From: Qipengyuania_B sp965214525
GTDB taxonomy: Bacteria; Pseudomonadota; Alphaproteobacteria; Sphingomonadales; Sphingomonadaceae
Reading direction: 5' to 3'
Length of the DNA: 64,000 bases
NCBI GenBank assembly: GCA_965214525.1
Contig: OZ243959.1
Coordinates: 1,178,001-1,242,000, forward strand
Below the pieces are notes generated by a model. It was not told where the DNA came from. It was given only the letters and a program-made list of their open reading frames with translations, and made no database searches. Shown here piece by piece: positions 1 through 8,855 of the stretch (positions are counted from its first letter, which is position 1; every line of letters starts with the position of its first letter). The translations under genes and the position numbers were made by a program.

Positions 1-537
1 GATGATCGCGAACAGCAACAGGGGCATGGCGGTAATTTCGTTCGTGACCGCAATCCAGCCGATCAGCGGCGGGAAAGCGCCGGCGCCGCCGCCGATCACG
101 ATGTTTTGCGGGGTGCGCGGTTTCAACCAGATCGTATAGACGACGGCGTAGTACAGGATCGATACCGCTAGCATGATCGCAGCCAGCCAGTGGACCGCCA
201 GACCCATCGTCGCGACCGATACCGCCGCCAGCAGGATGCCGAAATCCCGCGCGTCGGTGCGGTCCATCCGGCCGGCAGGCAAGGGCCGGCCGGCGGTGCG
301 CTTCATCCCTGCATCAAGTTCACTTTCCCACCACTGGTTGAGCGCCGCCGCTCCGCCGGCGCCCAGCGCGATGCACAGGATGGCGGTGAACCCGATCACC
401 GGATGGATGCTTCCCGGAGCAGCCAGCAAGCCGCACAGACCGGTGAAGATCACCAGGCTCATCACCCGAGGCTTTGTCAACGCGAAGAAGTCGCGCCAAT
501 CGGCCGGCATGGTCATCGTGGCGGTGCGGGTGGTCAT
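1..537 (-). CDS. ctaB: Heme O synthase (protoheme IX farnesyltransferase), C-terminus cut by window edge
   Basis: Transfers a farnesyl group to protoheme IX to make heme O, the precursor of the heme a used by cytochrome aa3 oxidase; an integral membrane UbiA-family prenyltransferase. Reading from an ATG at 537 the protein begins MTTRTATMTMPADWRDFFAL, followed by the TKPRVMSLVIFTG first-helix motif and the N-x-W-W-E-x-x-x-D segment (NQWWESELDAGMKRTAGRP), the polyprenyl-diphosphate/Mg2+ site of this family. About 179 residues are visible and the frame is open at base 1, so the remaining membrane helices lie outside. It follows ctaD with a gap of about 100 bases on the same strand, the usual order ctaC-ctaD-ctaB. 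The identification rests on the motif and context. Confidence 0.93.
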   Translation of the reverse strand, partial: MTTRTATMTMPADWRDFFALTKPRVMSLVIFTGLCGLLAAPGSIHPVIGFTAILCIALGAGGAAALNQWWESELDAGMKRTAGRPLPAGRMDRTDARDFGILLAAVSVATMGLAVHWLAAIMLAVSILYYAVVYTIWLKPRTPQNIVIGGGAGAFPPLIGWIAVTNEITAMPLLLFAII

Positions 538-635
538 ATGATAGGCAGTGTGGGCATGGCCTGATCGCCGACCGGCATAACGCCCCCGAAAGGGCCGCGC
601 GCGTCCGAAACGACCGCAGACCGATCGGATCGGCC

Positions 636-2360
636 CTACGCTGCAGGCTCCTCCGAACGCATGTGGTTGTGATAATCGTGGTGATCCTCGATCACCGGCA
701 GGGTTTCGAACTGGTGATAGGGCGGCGGGCTCGGCAGCGTCCATTCAAGGGTCGTCGCACCCTCGCCCCAATAATTGCCTTCCGCCTTTCGGCCCCATAC
801 GAAGGCATAGACGATGTTGGCGAAGAACAGCAGCATTGAGGCGGCCATGATGTGATAGCCGATCGACGACACCGAATTCCATTCCGCGAAAGCGGTGGCA
901 TAGTCGGGATAGCGGCGCGGCATGCCCTGCATCCCCAGGAAGTGCTGCGGAAAGAAGATGGTGTTCACGCCAATGAAGAACCCCCAGAAGTGCAGGTGTG
1001 ACAGCAATTCGCTATGCCAGCGACCGCTCATCTTGGGGAACCAGTAATACCAGCCGGCGAACAGCGAGAACACCGCACCCATCGAGAGCACGTAATGGAA
1101 GTGCGCGACCACGTAATAGGTGTCGTGCAGATTATCGTCGATCCCGCCATTCGCCAGCACGATACCGGTGACGCCGCCGACGGTGAAGAGGAAGATGAAG
1201 CCCATTGCCCAGATCATCGGCGATTTGAACTCCAGGCTGCCCCCCCACATCGTGGCGATCCAGCTGAAAATCTTGACCCCGGTCGGCACCGCGATCACCA
1301 TCGTCGCGGCGGTGAAATACATCTTCGTGTTCACGTCCAGGCCGACCGTGTACATGTGGTGCGCCCACACGACGAACCCGATCACCCCGATTGCCACCAT
1401 GGCATAGGCCATGCCGAGATAGCCGAACACCGGCTTGCGGCTGAAGGTCGCCACGATCTGGCTGACCATGCCGAAGCCGGGCAGGATCATGATGTAGACT
1501 TCGGGGTGACCGAAGAACCAGAACAGATGCTGGTAGAGCACAGGGTCACCGCCGCCCGCCGGGTTGAAGAAGGTCGTACCGAAGTTGCGATCGGTCAGCA
1601 GCATGGTGATCGCCGCGGCGAGCACCGGCAGCGCGAGCAACAGCAGGAACGCGGTCACCAGCACGGACCAGACGAACAGGGGCATCTTGTGCAACGTCAT
1701 GCCGGGCGCACGCATGTTGAAGATCGTGGTGATGAAGTTTGTGGCGCCCAGGATTGAGCCCGCGCCGGCAAGGTGAAGCGCAAAGATGGCGAAATCCACT
1801 GCGGGGCCGGGCGAGCCGATATCGGTGGACAGGGGAGCATACACCGTCCAGCCGGTCCCCGCTCCGTTCCCCACTGGCGAGCCGGGGAAGAACATAGATG
1901 CCATCAAGCTGACGAAACCGACGACGGTCAACCAGAACGAGACGTTGTTCATGCGCGGGAAGGCCATGTCCGGCGCGCCGATCATCAGCGGCACGAACCA
2001 ATTGCCAAATCCGCCGATCATGGCAGGCATGACCATAAAGAAGACCATGATCAGGCCATGCGCGGTAATCAGGACGTTCCACAGGTGGAGATTGGCATCG
2101 ATTGACTCCTGGCCGCCCATGATATCGACCCAGTAGCCGAGCACCTGAATGCCCGGTTCGGCAAGTTCCGCCCGCATTATCCCGGATATCGCGCCACCGA
2201 CGATCCCCGCGCAGATCGCGAAGATAAGGTACATCGTGCCGATGTCCTTGTGGTTGGTCGACATGAACCAGCGCGCGAAGAAGCTTGGCTTATGATCGGC
2301 ATCGTGCCGATGCGAACGCTCTTCGGTATGCGCCTGGAAGGTGTCGGCTGTAGTGGCCAT
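636..2360 (-). CDS. ctaD: Cytochrome c oxidase subunit I (aa3 type)
   Basis: Catalytic subunit of the proton-pumping aa3 terminal oxidase in the inner membrane, carrying heme a and the heme a3/CuB centre. The 574-residue protein matches the usual length. His101 in the ITAHGLIM segment is the expected heme a ligand. GHPEVYI at about 284-290 supplies the His285-Tyr289 CuB ligand/crosslink pair plus the Glu of the D channel, and DTYYVVAHFHYVLS holds the heme a3 and a ligands. An early NHKDIGT motif marks the first helix. It lies 45 bases downstream of ctaC and upstream of ctaB on the same strand, so the three are probably cotranscribed. Subunit III and the CuB chaperone ctaG are not visible and may lie beyond the left edge. 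Confidence 0.97.
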   Translation of the reverse strand: MATTADTFQAHTEERSHRHDADHKPSFFARWFMSTNHKDIGTMYLIFAICAGIVGGAISGIMRAELAEPGIQVLGYWVDIMGGQESIDANLHLWNVLITAHGLIMVFFMVMPAMIGGFGNWFVPLMIGAPDMAFPRMNNVSFWLTVVGFVSLMASMFFPGSPVGNGAGTGWTVYAPLSTDIGSPGPAVDFAIFALHLAGAGSILGATNFITTIFNMRAPGMTLHKMPLFVWSVLVTAFLLLLALPVLAAAITMLLTDRNFGTTFFNPAGGGDPVLYQHLFWFFGHPEVYIMILPGFGMVSQIVATFSRKPVFGYLGMAYAMVAIGVIGFVVWAHHMYTVGLDVNTKMYFTAATMVIAVPTGVKIFSWIATMWGGSLEFKSPMIWAMGFIFLFTVGGVTGIVLANGGIDDNLHDTYYVVAHFHYVLSMGAVFSLFAGWYYWFPKMSGRWHSELLSHLHFWGFFIGVNTIFFPQHFLGMQGMPRRYPDYATAFAEWNSVSSIGYHIMAASMLLFFANIVYAFVWGRKAEGNYWGEGATTLEWTLPSPPPYHQFETLPVIEDHHDYHNHMRSEEPAA

Positions 2361-2405
2361 AATGCTGGTCTCTCTCAGACTTCAATCATCAATAAAAGCG
2401 GCGCA

Positions 2406-3482
2406 TCAAGTCGTGGCCGGTGTCGCTTGGGCATCGGCAGCTTCGACATCGGTCTCTTCGGCGGTCGCAGGTGTGCCGGCTACCGGTGCCGCTTCCTCCG
2501 CACCGATCGTCCCGCCCTGTGCGCGCACCCACGCTTCCCACTGCGGACGGGGCAATGCCTCGACCGCGATCGGCATGAAGGCATGGCGCCCGCCGCAAAG
2601 TTCTGAACACTGGCCGTAGTAGATGCCCGGCTCCTCGATCTGCATGATCCGCTCGTTCAGGCGGCCCGGAACCGCGTCCAGCTTGAACCAGAGCGAGGGC
2701 ACCGCGAAGGAATGGATCACGTCGGCGGCAGTCGTCTGAATGCGCAGCGGGGTGTTGGCTGGAACGACCAGGCGGTTGTCGGCCTCCAAATGGCTCGGGA
2801 AGCCTTTGGCGATCGCCTCGTCTTGCGGCATCATGTTGGAGATGATCTCGAAGTCGCCATTGTCGGGATAGGAATACGTCCAGTACCACTGAAAACCTGT
2901 CGCCTTAATGGTGACCGCGTCTGCGGGCGGCGCTTCGTATTGCCGCGCCAGCAAGCGGATCGACGGGATCGCGATCGCCAGCAGGATGAGCGCGGGGATC
3001 ACGGTCCACACGACTTCGATCAGCGTATTATGCGTCGTCTTGGAAGGCTTCGGATTGGCGCGCCTGTTGTACCGCACCACCACCCACAGCAGCAGCGCCA
3101 GCACAAACAACGAAATTGCCACCATCAAAGGCAACAGGATCGCGTTATGCATCCATAAGGCGTAATCGCCGTCCTTCGAATATTGCGTTTGAAAGGTCAT
3201 GCCGCCCGGCTCGGGCTGGCCCTTGATCCATTCCGGACCCAGCGGCTCATACCCCAGAACCGGGGTTTCCACCTGATCCTCGTCACCCACCGCTCGAAAC
3301 TCCAAGGGGGCGACATCATTGTCCGGCGTGGCCGCGACCGGCGCCTGGGGTTGAACGTTGGCCGGCTCGTTCGGCCGAACGGTCTGAGCCGACGCCACCT
3401 CCACGCCGAAGCCGGGGACCGACAACAAGAACAGAAGCGCCGCCAAACGCCGTATCATCGGGAACTGCAAACTCAAGATCAT
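2406..3482 (-). CDS. ctaC: Cytochrome c oxidase subunit II
   Basis: Accepts electrons from cytochrome c at its periplasmic CuA centre and passes them to subunit I. The 358-residue product has an N-terminal signal/hydrophobic stretch (about 10-32), two membrane helices (about 112-136 and 156-178) and a cupredoxin domain. The CuA ligands are all present: His257, Cys292, Cys296, His300 and Met303 (QCSELCGGRHAFMPI). The aromatic patch GFQWYWTYSYP for cytochrome c electron entry is at about 196-206. The C-terminal 35 residues are an Ala/Thr/Glu-rich tail without catalytic residues, a common extension in this group. It is the first gene of the minus-strand cta cluster and is divergent from pyrE across about 200 bases. 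Confidence 0.96.
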   Translation of the reverse strand: MILSLQFPMIRRLAALLFLLSVPGFGVEVASAQTVRPNEPANVQPQAPVAATPDNDVAPLEFRAVGDEDQVETPVLGYEPLGPEWIKGQPEPGGMTFQTQYSKDGDYALWMHNAILLPLMVAISLFVLALLLWVVVRYNRRANPKPSKTTHNTLIEVVWTVIPALILLAIAIPSIRLLARQYEAPPADAVTIKATGFQWYWTYSYPDNGDFEIISNMMPQDEAIAKGFPSHLEADNRLVVPANTPLRIQTTAADVIHSFAVPSLWFKLDAVPGRLNERIMQIEEPGIYYGQCSELCGGRHAFMPIAVEALPRPQWEAWVRAQGGTIGAEEAAPVAGTPATAEETDVEAADAQATPATT

Positions 3483-3683
3483 CGTGACGAAGCTCGTTTC
3501 TTCTTGCTCGGGCCGTTAACCCGCCGATCGTATCCTGCTCGCCATATCAGCGGCGTTCGCCTGCGTTCGCGCAAAACGAGACCACTGCCATATACCCTCG
3601 CTTGTGCGCAGCCTCAAGCGCTTCTAGGAGAAAAATCCGCAACTTTGTGTTGCGTTTACCGCAATCGCGAACATGGGACGCGC

Positions 3684-4274
3684 ATGGCTTCGATGACCGA
3701 TACCGACCTTCTCCAAGAATTCCGTAACGTCGGCGCGCTATTGGAAGGTCATTTCAAGCTGTCGTCGAGGCGGCACAGCGCACATTACCTGCAATGCGCC
3801 CGCGTACTGATGAACGCCCGGCAGGCCGGTCGGATGGCATCCGCAATGGCGAACAAGTTGCCGCAAGCGCTGCGCGCCGACATCGATATCGTGGTGTCGC
3901 CGGCGATGGGGGGAGTCATCATCGGCCACGAGATGGGCCGGGCGCTAGATAAGAACGCCGTTTTCCTCGAGCGGCCAACGGGAACCTTCGAACTGCGGCG
4001 CGGCTTTGCGCTTGCTCCCGGTGCCAAAGTGTTGATGGTGGAGGACGTCGTGACCACGGGTCTATCCAGCCGGGAAGCGATCGCAGCGGTCACGCGCGCT
4101 GGCGGCGAGGTCATCGCGGAGGCGGCACTGGTCGATCGGACGGACGGCAAGGTTGATCTTGGGGTGCCGTTCTTCCCTCTTATTGCCCTGAACTTCCCGA
4201 CCTATGCCGAGGACGAAGTACCCGAAGAACTTGCCGCCATACCGGTCACCAAGCCGGGGAGCCGCGACGTTTGA
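3684..4274 (+). CDS. pyrE: Orotate phosphoribosyltransferase
   Basis: Converts orotate and PRPP to orotidine 5'-monophosphate, the fifth step of UMP synthesis. The 196-residue product has the PRPP-binding signature VLMVEDVVTTGLSSREA near residues 117-133 and the N-terminal segment LKSSRRHSAHYLQ-like (SSRRHSAHYLQCAR) typical of the alphaproteobacterial form. I chose the ATG at 3684; a second in-frame ATG at 3693 is possible. The frame is open much further upstream, but that part covers the ctaC promoter region and has no family similarity. It heads an operon in which pdxJ starts on the base where the pyrE stop ends (TGATG). Confidence 0.95.
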   Translation: MASMTDTDLLQEFRNVGALLEGHFKLSSRRHSAHYLQCARVLMNARQAGRMASAMANKLPQALRADIDIVVSPAMGGVIIGHEMGRALDKNAVFLERPTGTFELRRGFALAPGAKVLMVEDVVTTGLSSREAIAAVTRAGGEVIAEAALVDRTDGKVDLGVPFFPLIALNFPTYAEDEVPEELAAIPVTKPGSRDV

Positions 4275-5026
4275 TGCAAACGTTACGCCCGGACAAGCTG
4301 CGGCTTGGCGTGAACATCGACCACGTGGCGACGATCCGCAATGCCCGAGGCGGCGATCACCCCGATCCGGTCCGCGCGGCGCAGATCGTGGCTGCGGTCG
4401 GCGGCGACGGCATTACCGCGCATCTGCGGGAAGACCGGCGTCATATACGCGATGACGACTTGATGCGCATTCAGCAGGCTACCGACCTGCCGCTCAATCT
4501 GGAGATGGCGGCGACCGAGGAGATGCTCGGCATCGCACTGCGTCACAAGCCTCATGCCGCGTGCATCGTGCCCGAAAACCGCGAGGAGCGGACGACCGAG
4601 GGAGGACTTGACGCGGCGGGACAGCACAACCGGCTGGCGCCCATCGTGACCCGGCTGGCTGACGAGGGTATCCGCGTATCGCTGTTCATCGCGGCGGAGG
4701 AACGGCAACTCGAGGCGGCAATGCGGCTGCGCGCGCCGGTCGTCGAATTCCATACCGGAGAGTATGCGCACGCTCACCTGGCCGGCGATAGTGAGGGCAT
4801 GGCGCGTGAGTTGCGGCGACTTGCCGACATGGCCGCTCTTGCGGCGAAGAACGGCATAGAGCCGCATGCCGGCCACGGATTGACCTACGAGAATGTGCAA
4901 CCGGTCGCCGCCATCTTGCAACTCGCCGAACTCAATATCGGCCATTACTTGGTTGGCGAAGCGGTGTTTGTGGGGCTGGAGGCAGCCGTACGGCAAATGC
5001 GCGAACTGATGGACGCGGCGCGATGA
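4274..5026 (+). CDS. pdxJ: Pyridoxine 5'-phosphate synthase
   Basis: Condenses 3-amino-2-oxopropyl phosphate (from PdxA) with 1-deoxyxylulose 5-phosphate to form pyridoxine 5'-phosphate, in DXP-dependent vitamin B6 synthesis. The TIM-barrel protein opens with the hallmark LGVNIDHVATIRNARGG and contains ITAHLREDRRHI and the LNLEMAATEEM segment with the catalytic Glu. GIEPHAGHGLTYENV and IGHYLVGEAVFVGL near the C-terminus match the phosphate-binding region. I use the ATG at 4274 (250 residues), fused to the pyrE stop; a TTG one codon upstream would add one Met. The overlap suggests translational coupling. Confidence 0.96.
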   Translation: MQTLRPDKLRLGVNIDHVATIRNARGGDHPDPVRAAQIVAAVGGDGITAHLREDRRHIRDDDLMRIQQATDLPLNLEMAATEEMLGIALRHKPHAACIVPENREERTTEGGLDAAGQHNRLAPIVTRLADEGIRVSLFIAAEERQLEAAMRLRAPVVEFHTGEYAHAHLAGDSEGMARELRRLADMAALAAKNGIEPHAGHGLTYENVQPVAAILQLAELNIGHYLVGEAVFVGLEAAVRQMRELMDAAR

Positions 5027-5295
5027 CAAACCAAACTATGAGTCGCGCCGCGAAATGGACGGTAATGCTCGGCGCCATCCCTTTCCTGGTCAGCATCTTT
5101 CTGCTGGCGGTCGGGCTGCGCTATGGCCTGTTGCAGGCTTTCGCTATCGGCTGGCCGGCATTCCAGGTGTTCGGCTATGCCTTTACCTACAACATGGCCA
5201 AGGGAGACCTGGCAAGCCCGCTCGTCAGGAGCCAGGTCGCCCTGCACTGGATCATGCTGGCTTTGCTTGTTGCGATAGTGGCGCGCGTCACATGA
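5023..5295 (+). CDS. Small two-helix membrane protein of unknown function between pdxJ and acpS
   Basis: A 90-residue hydrophobic protein I do not recognise as a named family. It has two predicted membrane segments (about 14-40 and 67-88) joined by a short polar loop with FTYNMAKGD. Both ends overlap neighbours by ATGA: its ATG overlaps the pdxJ stop, and its stop overlaps the acpS ATG. This close packing argues that it is really translated. An alternative ATG lies at 5038. The context (vitamin B6, CoA-dependent carrier-protein priming and signal peptidase genes) gives no firm functional clue. Confidence 0.75.
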   Translation: MTNQTMSRAAKWTVMLGAIPFLVSIFLLAVGLRYGLLQAFAIGWPAFQVFGYAFTYNMAKGDLASPLVRSQVALHWIMLALLVAIVARVT

Positions 5296-5693
5296 TCATC
5301 GGCCTCGGCTCCGACCTGTGCAATATCGAGCGTATCCAGGCGTCGCTCGACCGGTTCGGCGAACGGTTCGAGGCACGCGTCTTCACACCAACAGAGCGCG
5401 CCAAGGCCCGCCGCCGCCCATTCACCATCGCGGGAACATACGCCAAGCGATTCGCCGCCAAGGAAGCGTTCTCCAAGGCCGTAGGCACCGGGTTCAGGCG
5501 GGGCGTGTTCATGCGCGACATCGGGGTGGTCAACGCTCCGTCGGGGGCGCCGACGCTTTCGCTGGGCGGTGGGGCGGCGAAACGGCTTGAAGAAATGACG
5601 CCGCCGGGGCATGTCGCCACCATCCACCTCACCCTGACCGACGACCATCCTTGGGCGCAGGCCTTCGTCATCATCGAGGCGCAACCGCAATGA
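5292..5693 (+). CDS. acpS: Holo-[acyl-carrier-protein] synthase
   Basis: Transfers 4'-phosphopantetheine from CoA to a serine of apo-ACP, activating it for fatty acid synthesis. The 133-residue protein starts MIIGLGSDLCNIERI, where GSD carries the Mg2+-binding Asp, and has YAKRFAAKEAFSKA near residue 52, the KRFAAKEA signature with the catalytic Glu. The usual length of AcpS is 120-140. The ATG at 5292 overlaps the upstream stop as ATGA, and its own stop overlaps the lepB start in the same way, so it sits in a tightly coupled operon. Confidence 0.96.
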   Translation: MIIGLGSDLCNIERIQASLDRFGERFEARVFTPTERAKARRRPFTIAGTYAKRFAAKEAFSKAVGTGFRRGVFMRDIGVVNAPSGAPTLSLGGGAAKRLEEMTPPGHVATIHLTLTDDHPWAQAFVIIEAQPQ

Positions 5694-6556
5694 GTTCCAA
5701 CGCAGCGACAATGACAAAAGACGACGGCGAGAAGGTCAATTGGTGGCACGAACTGCGCGGGTTGGCCCTCATGCTGCTCGCCGTGCTCGCGTTTCATAGC
5801 TTCGTGGCCAAGCCGTTCTACATTCCCAGCGAATCCATGCTGCCCAACCTGATGGTCGGTGACCGGCTGATCGTCAGCAAATATCCCTACGGCTTCAACT
5901 GGTCGTCCGTCTCGTTTCACATGCTGCCACGCGGCAACTGGCGGCTGTTCGGCTCCACCCCGGATTATGGCGACGTGGTCGTACCGGTTCATCCGACGCG
6001 CAGCGAGGACTATATCAAGCGCGTGGTCGGTCTGCCCGGCGACACCATTGCGGTGCGCAACGGCCAGATCATCCTGAATGGCCAGCCCGTGCCGCAGGAG
6101 GTGGAGCCGCCTTTGGCGCTGCCGGTTGATGCCAACAGCCGCTGCGAGCCTTACGAATATCCCGGGATGCGGGTCACGCGGAGGTCCGGCGAACGTGTCT
6201 GCGAAATGCCGGTCATGCGCGAGACCCTGCCCAATGGCGCCACTTACCTGATCGTCGATCATCTCGATCAGGGGCTGGACAATTTTGCCGAGATGACGGT
6301 GCCTGCCGACTATGTGTTCGTGATGGGCGACAACCGCGACCATTCCGCCGATAGCCGGGCACCTGTAAGCGTGGTGGGCGGTGGCCTGGGAGGGGCGGTT
6401 CCGCTCGAGAATATCAGCGGGCGCGCCGAATTCATTACCTTCTCGCTCGACGGAACGACGGGATTGAATCCGATTAGTTGGTTCACCTCCCTGCGCCCGG
6501 ATCGCGCCTGGACGACGCTGCGCCCCGCCCTTGCCCGCACCCGGCAAGCGGACTAG
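5690..6556 (+). CDS. lepB: Signal peptidase I
   Basis: Cleaves signal peptides from exported pre-proteins on the periplasmic face of the inner membrane. The 288-residue protein has one N-terminal membrane anchor (about 24-42) followed by the catalytic box PSESMLPNLMVGDRL, with Ser49 as nucleophile. YIKRVVGLPGD holds Lys110, the general base. MGDNRDHSADSR near residue 212 is the conserved box E. The start at 5690 overlaps the acpS stop (ATGA). The usual partner genes rnc and era do not follow; a PerM-type transporter gene does. Confidence 0.96.
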   Translation: MSSNAATMTKDDGEKVNWWHELRGLALMLLAVLAFHSFVAKPFYIPSESMLPNLMVGDRLIVSKYPYGFNWSSVSFHMLPRGNWRLFGSTPDYGDVVVPVHPTRSEDYIKRVVGLPGDTIAVRNGQIILNGQPVPQEVEPPLALPVDANSRCEPYEYPGMRVTRRSGERVCEMPVMRETLPNGATYLIVDHLDQGLDNFAEMTVPADYVFVMGDNRDHSADSRAPVSVVGGGLGGAVPLENISGRAEFITFSLDGTTGLNPISWFTSLRPDRAWTTLRPALARTRQAD

Positions 6557-6559
6557 CCG

Positions 6560-7699
6560 GTGGTCAAAAAGCATCCCGACGCAGACCCGCTGCCGGTCGA
6601 ACGGCAGAAGATGCACGAGGAGCACGACGATCCTGGCATAAGCCCGTCGCGCATCACCAGCGACCGGTTCCGCCGCGAGGCGGAAAGGGCGCTCGCCTGG
6701 GTGGTCGTGGTCGGGTTCTTCGCTCTTGCCATTTACATCGCGCGCCCCCTGCTGGTTATTTTCGGGGCGATGGTGTTCGCCGCGATGATCGACGGGGGCA
6801 GCCGCCTGCTCGGCAAGGTGTTGCCGATCCCGCGCGGCATCCGCATCGCCATCGTATGCCTGGCGGCGATCGCGTTCACCGCTTGGCTCGGCCTTTTCGC
6901 AGGCCAGCGCATTTCGGAAGAGGCAACCCAGTTCCCCGCCCTGATCGAAGGGCAGGTGACGCAGCTGCTGAACTGGGCCCAGGGGCAGGGCTTCGATATC
7001 AGCCAGGCGCAGATGCAGAATTACACCGGACAGATAATGAGCGGGGTTGGCGCGCTGACAGCCATGCTGGGGGGGCTTGTCGGCTTTCTCGCGACGGTCG
7101 CGCTGATCGTCATCATCGGCATCTACGTCGCCGCCGAACCGCGCCTGTACGAACGCGGCCTCGCCTGGATGTTCCCGCGCGAACGGCGCGACGGATTATA
7201 TGTCACGATCGATCGGATGGGCTTCACCATGCGCCGGCTCATGGCCGGGCGTCTGGTCGGCATGTTCGTGGAGGGGGTCTTCACCTACGTGCTGCTGGCC
7301 TTGTACGGAGTGCCGCTTGCCTCGCTATTGGCCATCTTGACGGCGCTATTGGCTTTCGTGCCCAATATCGGGGCGATCATTTCGGGCATATTCATCGTGC
7401 TGGTCGGCTTTTCCGGGGGGACGGAGATGGGGCTCTACACCATCTTCGTCTATCTGCTGGTGCAGAACTTCGATGGCTACATCGTGATACCCATGATCGC
7501 CCGCAAGACGGTCGATCTGGCGCCGGCGCTGGTCCTTGGTTTCCAGCTTATCATGGGTATCCTGTTCGGCATCCTCGGCCTGTTCCTAGCCGATCCCCTC
7601 ATGGCGATGATCAAGGTTATGCTGGAACGACGGGCCGAGCAGAACGCGATGGACGAGGGGCTGGACGTCGAGCGGGTGAAGACGTCCCTTACGGACTGA
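6560..7699 (+). CDS. AI-2E family transporter (PerM-like permease)
   Basis: A 379-residue polytopic membrane protein of the AI-2E exporter/PerM family; substrates of most members are unknown. After a charged cytoplasmic N-terminus of about 45 residues there are hydrophobic segments near 50-90, 95-115, a long hydrophobic stretch near 160-195, then several more from 220 onward. The conserved C-terminal motif region includes the family-like VQNFDGYIVIPMIARKTVDLAP and a final GILGLFLADPLMAMIKV. It starts with GTG at 6560, three bases after the lepB stop, so it is probably cotranscribed with lepB. Which solute it moves cannot be told from sequence. Confidence 0.85.
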   Translation: MVKKHPDADPLPVERQKMHEEHDDPGISPSRITSDRFRREAERALAWVVVVGFFALAIYIARPLLVIFGAMVFAAMIDGGSRLLGKVLPIPRGIRIAIVCLAAIAFTAWLGLFAGQRISEEATQFPALIEGQVTQLLNWAQGQGFDISQAQMQNYTGQIMSGVGALTAMLGGLVGFLATVALIVIIGIYVAAEPRLYERGLAWMFPRERRDGLYVTIDRMGFTMRRLMAGRLVGMFVEGVFTYVLLALYGVPLASLLAILTALLAFVPNIGAIISGIFIVLVGFSGGTEMGLYTIFVYLLVQNFDGYIVIPMIARKTVDLAPALVLGFQLIMGILFGILGLFLADPLMAMIKVMLERRAEQNAMDEGLDVERVKTSLTD

Positions 7700-7703
7700 A
7701 CGG

Positions 7704-8855
7704 ATGGCACGCAAATTCCTGTATGGAGTGACGGCCATCATCGTGCTGATGCTCGCCGGGGCAATCGTGCTGACGGTGTGGTCGACGGAACTGACCCGCA
7801 TGGCGCTGGTCCCAACCACCGCCTTTGAACAGCAGCCAAGCTTGCGCGCGAATGCCTATGCCGAGCCCACAATGTGGTTCGAACGCCCGGGAACGGGGCG
7901 CAGCCTGGCCCGCTGGCAGCCGGCTTATAACGATAGCAAAGGCGCGGGCCCGGTCGCGCCGACGCGAAGCCAGGAAACGCCGCAAGAAGTGCCGGCCTAC
8001 GCCGTTTTCTTCGTGCATCCCACCAGCTATCTCGACCGTTCGCGCTGGAACGCGCCGCTGGACGATGCCGCTGCGAATACAACGGCACGCATCTACATCA
8101 GGGGTATGGCGAGCCCGTTCGGAACGGCCCACGAGATTTGGGCGCCGCGCTATCGTCAGGCAACGATCGGCGCGTTCCTGACCGACAAGCCCGAGGCGCA
8201 GCGGGCGATCGATGCCGCCTACCAGGATGTCGCGCTGGCCTTTCGCTATTTCCTGCAACAGGCCGATCCGGACGTACCGATCGTGCTGGCTGGGCACAGC
8301 CAGGGCGCCTTGCATCTGTTGACGCTGTTGCGCGAGGAGGTGTCCCGCCCGCAAATCGCCCGGCGGGTCGCGGCTATCTACGCGATCGGCTGGCCGATTT
8401 CCGTCGAGCATGACCTGCCCGCCTTGACCTTTCCCCAATGCACGAGGGTAGATCAATCGGCCTGCATCGCATCCTGGTCAAGCTTCGCCGAGCCGGCCGA
8501 TCCCAGCGATCTCATGGAGACATATGGTGCCTCCATCGGGTTTGACGGGGTCGCGCGGGGCGATGGCCGGATCGTGTGTACCAACCCACTCACCGGATCG
8601 GCGAACGGCGCGGCACTGGCGGCTCACAATCGCGGCACGCTGGTTCCCAACGATACCAACACGTCAGGCCATTTGGTGGCCGGAGCGGTTCCGGCGCGCT
8701 GCGACCCGCGCGGGCTGCTGCTTATCGGGGATCCGCCCGAAATGGGCAGCGCGGTACTGCCCGGCAACAATTACCATGTCTACGACATCCCCCTGTTCTG
8801 GGCCAATCTGAAAGGCGACGTCTCGCGCCGGGTGCGACACTGGCACAACCGTTGA
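7704..8855 (+). CDS. DUF3089 alpha/beta-hydrolase-like protein, membrane anchored
   Basis: A 383-residue protein with an N-terminal membrane/signal segment (about 7-27) and a DUF3089 domain with an alpha/beta hydrolase fold. VFFVHPTSYLDRSRWNAP is the conserved N-terminal strand, and LAGHSQGAL holds the presumed nucleophile Ser199. Family members are putative lipases or esterases of unknown substrate, probably acting in the periplasm. It starts four bases after the perM stop and its own stop overlaps the ruvX start, placing it in the same operon. The hydrolase call follows from the GHSQG motif; the substrate is not predictable. Confidence 0.85.
   Translation: MARKFLYGVTAIIVLMLAGAIVLTVWSTELTRMALVPTTAFEQQPSLRANAYAEPTMWFERPGTGRSLARWQPAYNDSKGAGPVAPTRSQETPQEVPAYAVFFVHPTSYLDRSRWNAPLDDAAANTTARIYIRGMASPFGTAHEIWAPRYRQATIGAFLTDKPEAQRAIDAAYQDVALAFRYFLQQADPDVPIVLAGHSQGALHLLTLLREEVSRPQIARRVAAIYAIGWPISVEHDLPALTFPQCTRVDQSACIASWSSFAEPADPSDLMETYGASIGFDGVARGDGRIVCTNPLTGSANGAALAAHNRGTLVPNDTNTSGHLVAGAVPARCDPRGLLLIGDPPEMGSAVLPGNNYHVYDIPLFWANLKGDVSRRVRHWHNR

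Noticed and set aside
1014..1757. Long plus-strand open frame over ctaD
   Set aside because: It is antisense to a gene with intact oxidase motifs, and its Arg/His/Glu-rich translation matches no family.
5288..6625. 445-codon minus-strand frame across acpS and lepB
   Set aside because: Antisense to two well-supported genes, with no domain signature.
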